A stretch of DNA of 64,000 nucleotides from Kribbella sp. NBC_01245 (GTDB lineage: Bacteria; Actinomycetota; Actinomycetes; Propionibacteriales; Kribbellaceae). A program made the position numbers and the translations under genes. The DNA lies in NCBI RefSeq assembly GCF_036226525.1, contig NZ_CP108487.1:7192001-7256000 (forward strand), written 5' to 3'. A model generated the notes under the pieces. That model made no database searches. It was not told the DNA's origin and saw nothing but the letters and a program-made list of their open reading frames with translations. Below are positions 23,812 through 32,994 of the stretch, piece by piece; positions within the stretch are counted from its first letter, which is position 1; each line of letters starts with the position of its first letter.

Positions 23812-25776
23812 TCAGCGGGGTGGGCGGCTGCCAGGGGAGCGGCGGCGGAAGGGGGAGGTGCGGGGCTGGTTTTCCACGGTCGGGTCCTTTGCCCAGTCCT
23901 CCTCGGCGGCGGGAGGGGACGGCGGCGCGTCGTCGCGCCACCAGTGATCGTCGGTACGGCGCTCGGCTGGACGTCCGTCGGTGCTCAGGATCGTCGTCGC
24001 GTCGCCATTGTCCCGCCGCCGCGGTTGCTGGTTCACCACGGTCGGGCTCGCGGCAGGTCGCGCTGGCGGGCCGGTGCGGGAGGTGGGCTGGGGCTTTGTG
24101 GGTGGGGGGCCGGAGGGGTCGCGGTTAGGGCGGCCGACGGGGGTGGTGGAGGGGCGGTAGCGGACGACAAGGAACACCACGATGAGCAGCACTGCCGCGA
24201 GGAAGCCGAAGCCCAGGCGCGGGATCAGCGGCAGGACGATGCCGCAGCCGCCGCCGAGCACCCAGGACAACTGCAGCACCGTTTCCGAACGCGCGAACAC
24301 CGATGTCCGGACGGTCTCCGGCACGTCCCGCTGGATCAACGCGTCCAGCGAGAGCTTGCCAAGTGAGCTGCACAATCCCGCGACCAGGCCGAGCGCGATC
24401 AGCATCGGCAACCCGTAGAAGATCGCGACGAGGATCGCGACCGTCGCGTCCGCGAGCAGCACGACGAGTACGACGGCCTCGGGTTTACGGGCCTTGAGCA
24501 ACGATCCGAGCAACGTGCCGAGACTGTTCCCGATACCGGCCGCGGCGATCACCGCACCGGCCAGCACCGCACCGTCGAGCCCGCCGATCGGCTTGTCCCG
24601 CAGGAGAAACGCCAGGTACATCGTCAGGAATCCGGACACGAACCGCAGCCCCAGGTTGCACCGGATCGCCCGCGCCACCGCCGCCGTGATCGCGCGACGC
24701 CGAGCCGCCTTGCCCTCGGCGCCGGTCATCTCCTCTTCTTGGGGCGAGTCGACCCGCGAGGGCAACCGGATGGCCAGCACGAGCCCGACCGTGTAGACCA
24801 GCGCGGCCCAGCGCAGCGACCACGCCGGGCCGATCTGCGCGAGCCCTCCGGCGATACCGGCCGAGACCGTCGCGCCGGCCACGCCTGCCAGCGAGATGCG
24901 CGAGTTCGCCGTGACCAGGGTGATGCTCTGCGGCAGCAACCGAGGTACGGCGGATGCCCGAGTCACGCCGTACGCCTTGGAGGCGACGAGACATCCCAGC
25001 GCCGCCGGGTAGAGCCACGGCGACACACTGCCGGTCATCGAGGCGGCGAGGCTCCAAACGAGGAACCCACGCAGTCCGAGCGTGGCGCCGATCGCCCAGC
25101 GCCGCCCGTGCCGGAAGCGGTCCAGGAACGGCCCGATCAGCGGTGCCATCAACGCGAACGGCGCCATCGTCAGCAGCAGGAACAACGCGACCTGGTCCCG
25201 CGCCTGGTCACTCGGTACGGCGAAGAAGACCGTGCCCGCGAGTGATACCGCGAGGGCCGTATCGCCGGCGGCGTTGACCGCGCCGAGCTCGATCAGCCGG
25301 GACAGACCGGACTCGCCCGCGCCCTGGGCAGTCGTCAAACCGCGAATCCGGCGCCCGGTCGCACGCCCGGCCCGCCCGGTGGCTCCCGCCGTACGACGTG
25401 AGGCCGACGCGACTCCGGCCGCTCCTACCTTCGACGCCTGGCCGACCTTGCGCCGCGCCTCGGCCAACTGCTCGCGCCGTCGCTCCCGCGCGACCCGCTT
25501 CGCCTCGGCCAACCTGGCCGCCTCGGCGGGATCCACGTCCGCCTTGTCTCCGCCAGAGCCGCGTGATCCGAACGGCAGGCGCCCCTTCAAACCGCCGACC
25601 CCGAACGTCGTACGACCGCTCTCGTTCTCTTGGCGTTGCCCGCCTTGAGGCTTGGAGTGGGGTGGTTCGCCGGAGCCGGTACGCCGCTGCTGCCCGGGCT
25701 CGTTCGGCCCGGCCGCGGGGTGGCGGCGGCCGTGCGGGCCGTCCGGCCTGTCGTCGCGGGGATCCATGGGCTCCAT
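23812..25776 (-). CDS. MFS transporter with long disordered termini
   Basis: About 654 aa from ATG 25776 (ATG 25767 with TGGAG upstream is equally possible). Residues 1-150 are hydrophilic, rich in Pro, Gly and Arg, with a charged helix RLAEAKRVARERRREQLAEA. A major-facilitator core of about 12 spans follows (LIELGAVNAAGDTALAVSLAGTVF onward), with the intracellular loop DRFRHGRRWAIG. The last 115 residues are again disordered and basic. Actinobacteria often carry MFS proteins of this type; the substrate is unknown. It stands alone, head to head with the DUF3027 gene. Confidence 0.8.
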   Translation of the reverse strand: MEPMDPRDDRPDGPHGRRHPAAGPNEPGQQRRTGSGEPPHSKPQGGQRQENESGRTTFGVGGLKGRLPFGSRGSGGDKADVDPAEAARLAEAKRVARERRREQLAEARRKVGQASKVGAAGVASASRRTAGATGRAGRATGRRIRGLTTAQGAGESGLSRLIELGAVNAAGDTALAVSLAGTVFFAVPSDQARDQVALFLLLTMAPFALMAPLIGPFLDRFRHGRRWAIGATLGLRGFLVWSLAASMTGSVSPWLYPAALGCLVASKAYGVTRASAVPRLLPQSITLVTANSRISLAGVAGATVSAGIAGGLAQIGPAWSLRWAALVYTVGLVLAIRLPSRVDSPQEEEMTGAEGKAARRRAITAAVARAIRCNLGLRFVSGFLTMYLAFLLRDKPIGGLDGAVLAGAVIAAAGIGNSLGTLLGSLLKARKPEAVVLVVLLADATVAILVAIFYGLPMLIALGLVAGLCSSLGKLSLDALIQRDVPETVRTSVFARSETVLQLSWVLGGGCGIVLPLIPRLGFGFLAAVLLIVVFLVVRYRPSTTPVGRPNRDPSGPPPTKPQPTSRTGPPARPAASPTVVNQQPRRRDNGDATTILSTDGRPAERRTDDHWWRDDAPPSPPAAEEDWAKDPTVENQPRTSPFRRRSPGSRPPR

Positions 25777-25910
25777 CCTGCCTGGTCGCAGGTCAGGTGG
25801 CAGCCGCAACGCACGGATTTCTGCCGGTCCAGGAGCGGGTTCAAACCAGCACCGGACGATCCGCCCCAGGGATTCGAATGGCGGCCGCGGGCGTGCGAGA
25901 ATAGTCGATT

Positions 25911-26858
25911 GTGACTCCCGTCAAAGCTCCGGACCAGGTTCGCGCCAAAGCCGACGCCATTTGCGTGGCCGCGGTCGATGCGGCGCGGGAGGCCGCTGTC
26001 GAGGAGGCGGGGGCCGCGCAGGTCGGTGCGCACCTGTCGTACCGGGTCGAGGGCGAGCGGCTGCTCACGCACTACTTCGCGTCCACACACCCGGGGTATC
26101 TCGGCTGGTGCTGGGCCGTCACGCTGACTCGCGCCTCCCGGGCGAAGGTCGTCACCATCAACGAGGTGGTGATGCTGCCCGGCGACGAGGCGATCGTCGC
26201 GCCGGTGTGGGTGCCGTGGTCGGATCGGGTCCAGCCCGGCGACCTCCGCCCCGGTGACCTCTACCCGACCCCGTTGGACGACCCGCGGCTGGAGCCCGGT
26301 TTCGCCGACACCGGTGCGCCCGACGAGGTGCTCGAGGTGGTCGAGGAGCTCGGTCTCGGTCGCGCCCGGGTGCTCAGCCCGATCGGCCGGGACGACGCCG
26401 CCGAGCGCTGGTACGCCGGAGAGCTCGGTCCCGAATCGCCGATCGCCCAGGCCGCGCCGTACAAGTGCTCGTCCTGCGGTTACTGGATCCGGCTGGCGGA
26501 CAGCCTCGGCCGGGTCTTCGGCGCCTGCTCGAACGAGATGGCCCCGGGTGAGGGACGCGTGGTGGCGGCCGACTACGGCTGTGGCGCGCACTCCGATGTC
26601 GTGGTGGAGTCGGTCGAGAGCCCGTCCACCGAGCACGCCTTCGACACCACCGGCTACGACGACCTGGACCCGGTCTCCGAATCGGCTTCGACATCGGATT
26701 CGGTTGCAGAAGAGGTCGAGCCGGTAGAGGTGCTGGATGGCGCCGGGCCCGCCTCGGTCGCCGCCTCCGTAGAGGATGTACCCGAGGCCGTGCCCTCCGT
26801 CGAGGCACCGGTGGCCGAAGCAGAGGCCGTCGAGGCGCTAGAGTCGTCCGAGGACTGA
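25911..26858 (+). CDS. DUF3027 domain protein
   Basis: 315 aa. The conserved core (about 20-235) includes VGAHLSYRVEGERLLTHYFASTHPGYLGWCWAVTLTRA, PGDLRPGDLYPTP, a CSSCGYWIRL zinc-ribbon-like segment and YGCGAHSD. The last 80 residues are acidic and low in complexity. Function of DUF3027 is unknown. GTG 25911 has no ribosome site, but AATAGT lies about seven bases upstream, so the message may be leaderless. The 3' end overlaps the convergent DUF2530 gene by 205 bases. Confidence 0.85.
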   Translation: MTPVKAPDQVRAKADAICVAAVDAAREAAVEEAGAAQVGAHLSYRVEGERLLTHYFASTHPGYLGWCWAVTLTRASRAKVVTINEVVMLPGDEAIVAPVWVPWSDRVQPGDLRPGDLYPTPLDDPRLEPGFADTGAPDEVLEVVEELGLGRARVLSPIGRDDAAERWYAGELGPESPIAQAAPYKCSSCGYWIRLADSLGRVFGACSNEMAPGEGRVVAADYGCGAHSDVVVESVESPSTEHAFDTTGYDDLDPVSESASTSDSVAEEVEPVEVLDGAGPASVAASVEDVPEAVPSVEAPVAEAEAVEALESSED

Positions 26859-27280
26859 CCGGTCGTCGGCTCTTCGGTGGTGAGCTTGCCGCTGGGAAGT
26901 AGCTCGGTGGTGGGCTCGGGGACGCCCCAATCTGCGACCTCGTGCTTCCCTGCCGCGAGGTGGCCTTCGATCGCGGCCCAGCGACGGCGGGTGTAGAACA
27001 GGCCGATCAGGCCCAGCCCGGTGCCGGCGACGGCGACCCAGATCCACCACTCTTCGCCGCGCGCCTCCAGCTCGGACCGGAAGATCAGCAGCACCACCAG
27101 CGCGATCAGCCAGGCACCGATGCCGACGGCAACGGTCGGCACCCCGCTCAGGTCCAGCGGTTTGACCTCGGCATGCATCAGCTCGCCGCGAGCCAGCTGG
27201 CTCGTCGGGTCGGTCCGCTTCGGGCCGCTCTTCTCCGGGCCCTTTTCCGGAACTGCGTCCCTCGCGCTGTCATCTGCCAC
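26654..27280 (-). CDS. DUF2530 membrane protein with long Ser/Thr tail
   Basis: 208 aa as drawn. The DUF2530 core is LDLSGVPTVAVGIGAWLIALVVLL, then EEWWIWVAVAGTGLGLIGLFYTRRR: two membrane spans. Family members are usually under 100 residues. Here a Ser/Thr/Ala-rich tail of about 85 residues follows, and that tail is the part that overlaps the DUF3027 gene on the other strand. GTG 27280 is the longest start, with GGAGGG almost touching it; ATG 27178 (MHAEVKPLDL) gives a more typical N-terminus. Function unknown. Confidence 0.75.
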   Translation of the reverse strand: MADDSARDAVPEKGPEKSGPKRTDPTSQLARGELMHAEVKPLDLSGVPTVAVGIGAWLIALVVLLIFRSELEARGEEWWIWVAVAGTGLGLIGLFYTRRRWAAIEGHLAAGKHEVADWGVPEPTTELLPSGKLTTEEPTTGQSSDDSSASTASASATGASTEGTASGTSSTEAATEAGPAPSSTSTGSTSSATESDVEADSETGSRSS

Positions 27281-27418
27281 CCCTCCACACTAATGCCCGG
27301 CTCCGACAATCCCTTGACAGGCTCGTCCCGCCTGCCCAACGCGGACCACTTAGGCCGCAAAGGGCACAGACCTGCCGAATCGCTCGCCAGTGTCGGAGCT
27401 ACCTGTAATCATTCCGCC

Positions 27419-28891
27419 ATGAGTACGTCCGAGACCACGACGGCACGCTCGAGCAGCGGCCCCCTCGACTCCTTCTTCAAGATCAGTCAGCGCGGGTCCA
27501 CGCTCGGGCGTGAGATCCGTGGTGGCCTGGTCACCTTCTTCACGATGGCGTACATCGTCGTCCTGAATCCGCTCATCATCGGCACCGTCAAGGACGGATC
27601 GGGCCAGTTCGTCGGCGGCGGCACCGACCCGGCCGCCTCGATCGCCAAGATCGCCGTCGCCACCGCGCTCGCGGCCGGCGTGCTCACCATCCTGATGGGC
27701 CTGGTGGCGAACTTCCCGTTGGCGCTGGCCACCGGTCTTGGGCTGAACGCGTTCGTCGCCTTCTCGATCGCCACCAAGATGACCTGGGCCGACGCGATGG
27801 GCCTGGTCGTGCTGGAGGGCCTGATCATCCTGATCCTGGTGCTGACCGGCTTCCGCAAGGCCGTCTTCGAGGCCGTGCCACGTCAGCTCAAGGTTGCGAT
27901 CAGCGTCGGCATCGGCTTGTTCATCGCGTTCATCGGCTTGGTCGACGCGGGCTTCGTGCGACGGCCGGCCTCCCCGACGGCGCCGCCGGTGGAGCTCGGC
28001 GTCGGTGGCACCCTGCGCGGCTGGCCGGTGCTGATCTTCGTGATCGGCCTGGTGCTGGTGGTGGCGCTGTACGCGCTGAAGGTCAAGGGCGCGATCCTGA
28101 TCGGCATTGTCTCGGCGACGGTGCTCGCCGTCATTCTCGAGGCGATCGCCAAGATCGGCCCGCGTTCGGATACCAACCTCGGCGGCTGGGGTCTGAGCGT
28201 GCCGGAGCTGCCGGACAAACTCTTCATCGCGCCGAACTTCGACACCCTTGGCGAGTTCAACCTGTTCGGCTCGTTCAGTCAGGTCGGCGTGATCTCCGCG
28301 CTGCTGCTGATCTTCACCCTGATGCTGGCCGACTTCTTCGACACGATGGGCACGATGACGGCCATCGGCGCCGAGGCCGGCCTGCTCGACAAGGACGGCA
28401 ACCCGCCGAGCACACAGCGCATCCTGATCGTCGACAGCGTTGCCGCCGCAGCCGGTGGTGCCGCCTCCGTCTCGAGCAACACGTCGTACATCGAATCAGC
28501 TTCCGGTGTGGGCGAGGGCGCGCGGACCGGCCTGGCCAGCGTCATCACCGGGTTGTGCTTCCTGGTGGCGATCGTCTTCGCGCCACTGGTCACCCTGGTG
28601 CCGTATGAGGCGGCCACTCCGGCGCTGATCCTGGTCGGCTTCCTGATGATGACCCAGATCAAGGGTGTCGACTTCGATGATCTCGAGATCGGCATTCCGG
28701 CGTTCCTGACCATCATCCTGATGCCGTTCACCTACTCGATCACCGCGGGTATCGGCGCCGGATTCGTCTCGTTCGTGCTGCTCAAGATCATTCGTGGCAA
28801 GGCCAAACTGGTCCACCCGCTGATGTGGGTGGTGTCGACGCTGTTCGTGATCTACTTCGCGATCGGCCCGCTCGGCGACTGGCTGACCTGA
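27419..28891 (+). CDS. NCS2 family purine permease (AzgA type)
   Basis: 490 aa, about 14 membrane segments. Imports hypoxanthine, guanine or adenine with protons. Family marks are GGLVTFFTMAYIVVLNP, NFPLALATGLGLNAFVAFS, FFDTMGTMTAIGAEAGL, and SSNTSYIESASGVGEGARTGLASV, the AzgA-type substrate motif. ATG 27419 has no close ribosome site; TGTAATCAT a few bases upstream could be a -10 of a leaderless transcript. Its last 40 bases overlap the convergent membrane-protein gene. Confidence 0.92.
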   Translation: MSTSETTTARSSSGPLDSFFKISQRGSTLGREIRGGLVTFFTMAYIVVLNPLIIGTVKDGSGQFVGGGTDPAASIAKIAVATALAAGVLTILMGLVANFPLALATGLGLNAFVAFSIATKMTWADAMGLVVLEGLIILILVLTGFRKAVFEAVPRQLKVAISVGIGLFIAFIGLVDAGFVRRPASPTAPPVELGVGGTLRGWPVLIFVIGLVLVVALYALKVKGAILIGIVSATVLAVILEAIAKIGPRSDTNLGGWGLSVPELPDKLFIAPNFDTLGEFNLFGSFSQVGVISALLLIFTLMLADFFDTMGTMTAIGAEAGLLDKDGNPPSTQRILIVDSVAAAAGGAASVSSNTSYIESASGVGEGARTGLASVITGLCFLVAIVFAPLVTLVPYEAATPALILVGFLMMTQIKGVDFDDLEIGIPAFLTIILMPFTYSITAGIGAGFVSFVLLKIIRGKAKLVHPLMWVVSTLFVIYFAIGPLGDWLT

Positions 28892-29958
28892 GCCCGGAGC
28901 GCCAGATAGTCACGACGTTCGGCGAACACGTCGCGAAGCTCGTCGGTCATGTTGTCGAGGAAGTCCTCGCGATAAGTGGCGTCGGTGAGCAGCGAGATCG
29001 AGTAGTAGAGGCCGGTGAAGGTGGCGATACCCGTCGCCACCTTCACCAGTGCCTCGCTGAGCAGTAGCGAATGCCCGAGCAGGTTGAAGTTCAGCTGCCA
29101 GGTGCCGTGGTCAATACCCCATGATTCGTAGATTGGCTCGCTGATCGCCAGCGTGCCGAAGGCGATGAAGAAGGCGCCGACTCCGACGCTCACCACCAGC
29201 ACCTGCAGCCATTGCCGCAGCACCAGGTTGACGGTCAGGTTGAGGCGCTGGATCCGGCGTAGTGGCGGGCTGTCAGCCGCGACCTCCTGCACGATCCGCT
29301 TGAGCTCGCCCGGCAGCCGCAGCACCAGGAAGGCATCACCGAGCAGGGTGAACAGGACGACCGCGACAACGATGAACACCGTCGGCATACCCGAGAAGAC
29401 CTGCCACATCTCGGTGTTGACGAACAGCACCAGCGAGAACACCAGCAGCAGCGGCAAGGCCCGGACCAGACTCGCCACCGAGTTACCGAGTTCGGTCACG
29501 ATCCCGCGCGCTCCCCAGATCGTCGTACCGATCAGGCCATAGCCGACCACGACGTACACCACGCCGATCAGTAGCAGGTTGCTCGCGGCGATAGCGAAGA
29601 ACTGCTGGACCTGGCCCTCGCTCGCCAGTGGCAGCAGGGCCGGCAACAACACGAAGACCGCCAGCTCAGGCGTGCCGAAGCGATCCGGGAACGCCCAGAA
29701 TGGCCGGCCGCGCAACCCGTTGAGCAGGCCGAAGCCGCCGACCAGAACGGCGAGTGCGCCAAGGACGGCGAGCAGGTTCACCCACCACGGCCACTCGAGT
29801 GAGGTGGCGCCGAGCATCTCCGCGAGAAAAACCAGCACCAGCAGGGGAGTCGCCCGCGCGAAGATGTCGTGGGTGGGGGAGAAATCCTCGATGAACAGCG
29901 GTAACCCGGCTCGCCGGAACCGTTGCTCGTACCTATTCAGATCAGCCTGCTGCGCCAT
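28852..29958 (-). CDS. Conserved multi-span membrane protein
   Basis: 368 aa. A soluble N-terminus of about 35 residues (RYEQRFRRAGLPLFIEDFS) precedes at least seven hydrophobic spans grouped in two blocks (about 35-150 and 160-215) and two more near 255-330, ending in a charged cytoplasmic tail. I recognise it as a type of hypothetical integral membrane protein seen in actinobacteria, without known function. ATG 29958 is well placed. Tail-to-tail overlap of 40 bases with the purine permease gene. Confidence 0.75.
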   Translation of the reverse strand: MAQQADLNRYEQRFRRAGLPLFIEDFSPTHDIFARATPLLVLVFLAEMLGATSLEWPWWVNLLAVLGALAVLVGGFGLLNGLRGRPFWAFPDRFGTPELAVFVLLPALLPLASEGQVQQFFAIAASNLLLIGVVYVVVGYGLIGTTIWGARGIVTELGNSVASLVRALPLLLVFSLVLFVNTEMWQVFSGMPTVFIVVAVVLFTLLGDAFLVLRLPGELKRIVQEVAADSPPLRRIQRLNLTVNLVLRQWLQVLVVSVGVGAFFIAFGTLAISEPIYESWGIDHGTWQLNFNLLGHSLLLSEALVKVATGIATFTGLYYSISLLTDATYREDFLDNMTDELRDVFAERRDYLALRAQVSQSPSGPIAK

Positions 29959-30022
29959 GACAGCAGACCCTAGTGTCCGATTCGTTCAAGACGTGCCTCC
30001 GGCGACGGGCCATGCTGGGGAT

Positions 30023-30874
30023 ATGACTACTTTCGATACCGCGAGGGAGTTCATCCGCCGCGAAGGCCGGTTGCTCGAGCAAAGGTTGTTCGCGACCCTG
30101 TTCGAGGATGCCGATCCGTCCGGCGTGGTCGACGCCCTGCGCGGATACCAGAACCCTGATGGCGGTTTCGGGCATGGCCTGGAGCCGGACAAGCGTTGCC
30201 CGGCCAGCCTCGGGCTCGACGTCCAGGTCGCCTTGCAGAACCTCGTCACGGCCGGGACCAACGACGTACCGATGGTCACCCGGGCGGCCGATTGGCTGCA
30301 GTCGGTGGCGAGTCCCGAGGGTGCCGTGTCGATGGCGTCCAAGGTGATCGAGGACTACCCGAGAGCGGAACACTGGGGCGATTGGACCTACATCCCCGGG
30401 CTCAACCCGACTGCGGCGATCGCCGGCCTGATGCACCAGCTCGGCGTGCAGCACCCTTGGCTCGACCGGGCCACCGAGTGGTGCTGGTCCACGCTCGAGG
30501 CGGGTCTGCCGGAGGAGGCGCACTCGCTGCTCGTGAGTACGGTCTTCCTCGAGCACGTGCCGGATCGCGCCCGCGCCGAGTCGTACGTCGAACCGATCCG
30601 CGAGTGGTTGCCGAAGGTCTCGATGTACCGCGCCGACGCGGACGATCCGTCGTACGGCGTGACGCCGCTCTGGTTCGCCCCGACGCCCTCGAGTCTTTGG
30701 CGGCGACTGTTCACCGATGAGCAGATCGAGGGCCATCTCGACCGGCTCAGGCGTGACCAGCAGTCCGACGGCGGCTGGGCACTTACCTGGGAGCCGCCCG
30801 GTCAAGCCGCCACGCTCGAGTACCGCGGCGTCATGACCGTGCAGGCCCTCCAGACCCTGCGTGCGTACAGCTAA
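30023..30874 (+). CDS. Prenyltransferase/terpene-cyclase-like alpha-toroid protein
   Basis: 283 aa. Two QW-like repeats are visible, YQNPDGGFGHG near residue 45 and QQSDGGWALTW near 250, as in squalene cyclase and protein prenyltransferase barrels. The DxDD cyclase motif is absent, so enzyme activity is doubtful. GGGG lies five bases before the ATG. Related hypothetical proteins occur in many actinobacteria. Divergent from the membrane protein gene and convergent, one base apart, with the next gene. Confidence 0.65.
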   Translation: MTTFDTAREFIRREGRLLEQRLFATLFEDADPSGVVDALRGYQNPDGGFGHGLEPDKRCPASLGLDVQVALQNLVTAGTNDVPMVTRAADWLQSVASPEGAVSMASKVIEDYPRAEHWGDWTYIPGLNPTAAIAGLMHQLGVQHPWLDRATEWCWSTLEAGLPEEAHSLLVSTVFLEHVPDRARAESYVEPIREWLPKVSMYRADADDPSYGVTPLWFAPTPSSLWRRLFTDEQIEGHLDRLRRDQQSDGGWALTWEPPGQAATLEYRGVMTVQALQTLRAYS

Positions 30875-30875
30875 A

Positions 30876-31898
30876 TCAGTGCGGCAGTTCGACCGTCACG
30901 TGCGGGGCTAGTGCCATGAGGAAGTCTGCCGCGTCGAAGATGGCGCCCGCCGAGGCCACACCCTTCGTCCGCGTCTGCCCGGCCAGGATCCGTCGTACGG
31001 CCTCCACCGCCAGTGGTGCGGTGACGGCGTAGATGTCCTGGCCGCTGGCAGTCGCGCGGCGCTCGACCCCCTTGGCGCGGACGAGGACGTCGACGACGAA
31101 GGTCTGGTCCGAACGCCCTGACGCGTCGACCGCCTCCGGCGCAGGCGTGTCCTGGTCGAACAGGTCGCGCGCGGCCTCGACGGCCATGTACGTGCGGACC
31201 TTGGGCACGGCCAAGTGGCTGGGAACCGTCACGATGTCGGCCATGGAGAACTCGGGGAGGACGATTCGGCGGCCCAGCGGCTCCGGGAAGTCCCAGTCCT
31301 CTTTGGTCGACTCGTCATCGTGGTACTGGAGTTCGCCGTCCGTGAACCGAACCCGGCGGCCCGCACGACGCTCGTGCGACACCTGACCCGCTTCCCGCGT
31401 GCCATTGGTGGGGTGCCAGCTGCTCAACCCGTACGCGACGTGCACCTCGTCCGCCTCGGTCCACTCGCCCATCGCCGCGGTCGCCAGCAGGTCGCCCAAT
31501 CCGCCGAAAAAGGCCATCGCCGGCACGACGGCGGTGCCGGCCTCTTGAGCTGCGTCCGCGTAGTCGGCGAAGGTCGAGACGTTCGCTTCGATCTCCGCCG
31601 CGACATCGACGTACGGGATGCCGGCGCGCAAGGCGGCCTCGACGACCGGGCCGCTCGTCACCGCGAACGGGCCGGCGGCGTTGATGACGGCCGCCGCACC
31701 GGCAAGCGCCCGATCCAGCGAACTCGGGTCGTCCACCGTGGCCGGCCGAACCTCGACGTCGCCCCACCCCGCGGCCAGCTCCTGCAACCGAGCCGCGTCA
31801 CGGCCCGAGACGACAGTGGTGAAGCCGCGCTCGAGCAGTTCGGCGACGATGAATCGCCCGGTGTGCCCGGTCGCTCCGTAAACCACCACTGCGTTCAT
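30876..31898 (-). CDS. Saccharopine dehydrogenase-like NAD(P)-binding protein
   Basis: 340 aa. The Rossmann start MNAVVVYGATGHTGRFIVAEL (GATGHTG) and following VINAAGPFAVTSGPVVEAAL with YVDVAAE are typical of the saccharopine dehydrogenase NADP-binding family (trans-acting enoyl reductase relatives). The substrate is unknown. ATG 31898 has GGAGGAAACA before it, while the longer frame has no ribosome site. It is divergent from the GlxA-like regulator, which may control it. Confidence 0.82.
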   Translation of the reverse strand: MNAVVVYGATGHTGRFIVAELLERGFTTVVSGRDAARLQELAAGWGDVEVRPATVDDPSSLDRALAGAAAVINAAGPFAVTSGPVVEAALRAGIPYVDVAAEIEANVSTFADYADAAQEAGTAVVPAMAFFGGLGDLLATAAMGEWTEADEVHVAYGLSSWHPTNGTREAGQVSHERRAGRRVRFTDGELQYHDDESTKEDWDFPEPLGRRIVLPEFSMADIVTVPSHLAVPKVRTYMAVEAARDLFDQDTPAPEAVDASGRSDQTFVVDVLVRAKGVERRATASGQDIYAVTAPLAVEAVRRILAGQTRTKGVASAGAIFDAADFLMALAPHVTVELPH

Positions 31899-31996
31899 TG
31901 TTTCCTCCGCTTCAGCTGTTCTGATGCGTCCATTCTTGGGGCGCGGAGTGCTCGAGCGTGATAGTCCGGAACGACACCATGCGTACACTTTCGGAC

Positions 31997-32950
31997 ATGC
32001 ACACTGTCGCGGTGGCTACCGCCGGTCATCTGCTGCACTTCGAGCTCGGAGTGGCGTACGAGATCTTCGGCAACCCGCCGCGCGAAGGCGGCAAAGCCCT
32101 CGACTGGTACGACGTACTGCTGTGCGGGCCTGGTCCGATCCAGGTCGGACCGTTCATGGTCGAGCCGGAGTACGGGCTGGAGCGATTGGTCAGCGCGGAC
32201 ACCGTGATCGTGCCCGCCTGCGCCGATGTCGACGAGCCGCCGCCGGCCGAGCTGGTCGACGCTGTTCGGGCGGCCCACGAGGCGGGTGCGCGGATCGCGT
32301 CCCTCTGTACCGGGGCCTTCGTGCTCGGTGCCGCGGGCCTGCTGGACGGTCGGCGGGCGACCACCCATTGGGCGCATACCGCGGAGCTGAGTGCCCGGCA
32401 TCCGCTGGCCGTGATCGACCAGGACGTGCTCTATACGGACAACGGCAGCGTGCTCACGTCCGCGGGCAAGGCGGCGGCCGTGGACCTCTGCCTGCATCTG
32501 GTCAACCTCGACCACGGCGCCGGTATCGCCAACTTTGTCGCGCGTCGCCTGGTCATGCCGCCGCATCGGGCCGGCGGCCAGGCCCAGTTCGTATCAACGC
32601 CGGTGCAGGTCACGGGCGACCACAAACTGGCCCACTTGCAAGAGTGGGTGCAGGAACGCCTGGACCAGCCGTTGACGGTGACCGATCTGGCGAAGCGGGC
32701 GAGCACTAGTCCTCGCAATCTCGGCCGGCACTTCCGGTCGGTGACCGGGCAGGCTCCGATCCAGTGGCTGCTGGTCCAGCGCGTGCGTCGCGCTCAGGAG
32801 TTGCTGGAGGCAACCGATCAGAGCATCGAGGCGGTTGCCGTGGCTACCGGGATGGGCACGGCCACGACGCTTCGGCGCCAGTTCAAGCGGATCGTGGGGG
32901 TTCCGCCGGACACCTACCGCCGATCGTTCCGCAGCACGCGGTCGGCCTAG
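31997..32950 (+). CDS. GlxA/FtrA-like AraC regulator with DJ-1/PfpI domain
   Basis: 317 aa from ATG 31997. Residues 1-170 form a class I glutamine-amidotransferase-like (DJ-1/PfpI) domain with ASLCTGAFVLGAAGLLDGRRATTHW; residues 215-310 are an AraC double helix-turn-helix ending FKRIVGVPPDTYRRSF. In-frame starts at 31958 (GTG) and 31979 (ATG) also exist. I prefer 31997 because TACACT seven bases upstream would be the -10 of a leaderless transcript and homologues begin near the HTVAV strand. Likely regulates the divergent dehydrogenase-like gene. Confidence 0.85.
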   Translation: MHTVAVATAGHLLHFELGVAYEIFGNPPREGGKALDWYDVLLCGPGPIQVGPFMVEPEYGLERLVSADTVIVPACADVDEPPPAELVDAVRAAHEAGARIASLCTGAFVLGAAGLLDGRRATTHWAHTAELSARHPLAVIDQDVLYTDNGSVLTSAGKAAAVDLCLHLVNLDHGAGIANFVARRLVMPPHRAGGQAQFVSTPVQVTGDHKLAHLQEWVQERLDQPLTVTDLAKRASTSPRNLGRHFRSVTGQAPIQWLLVQRVRRAQELLEATDQSIEAVAVATGMGTATTLRRQFKRIVGVPPDTYRRSFRSTRSA

Positions 32951-32994
32951 CTCACCGCGAGCACGCGGTCGGCCTAACTCACCGCGAGCACGCG
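32934..32994. repeat. 27-base tandem duplication across two convergent gene ends
   Basis: Copy 1 at 32934-32960, copy 2 at 32961-32987 (one base different) and a 7-base partial copy. Copy 1 contains the AraC-type gene stop (TAG, 32948-32950) and copy 2 the TGA of the convergent gene (32979-32981), so the duplication created separate ends for the two genes. Confidence 0.8.
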
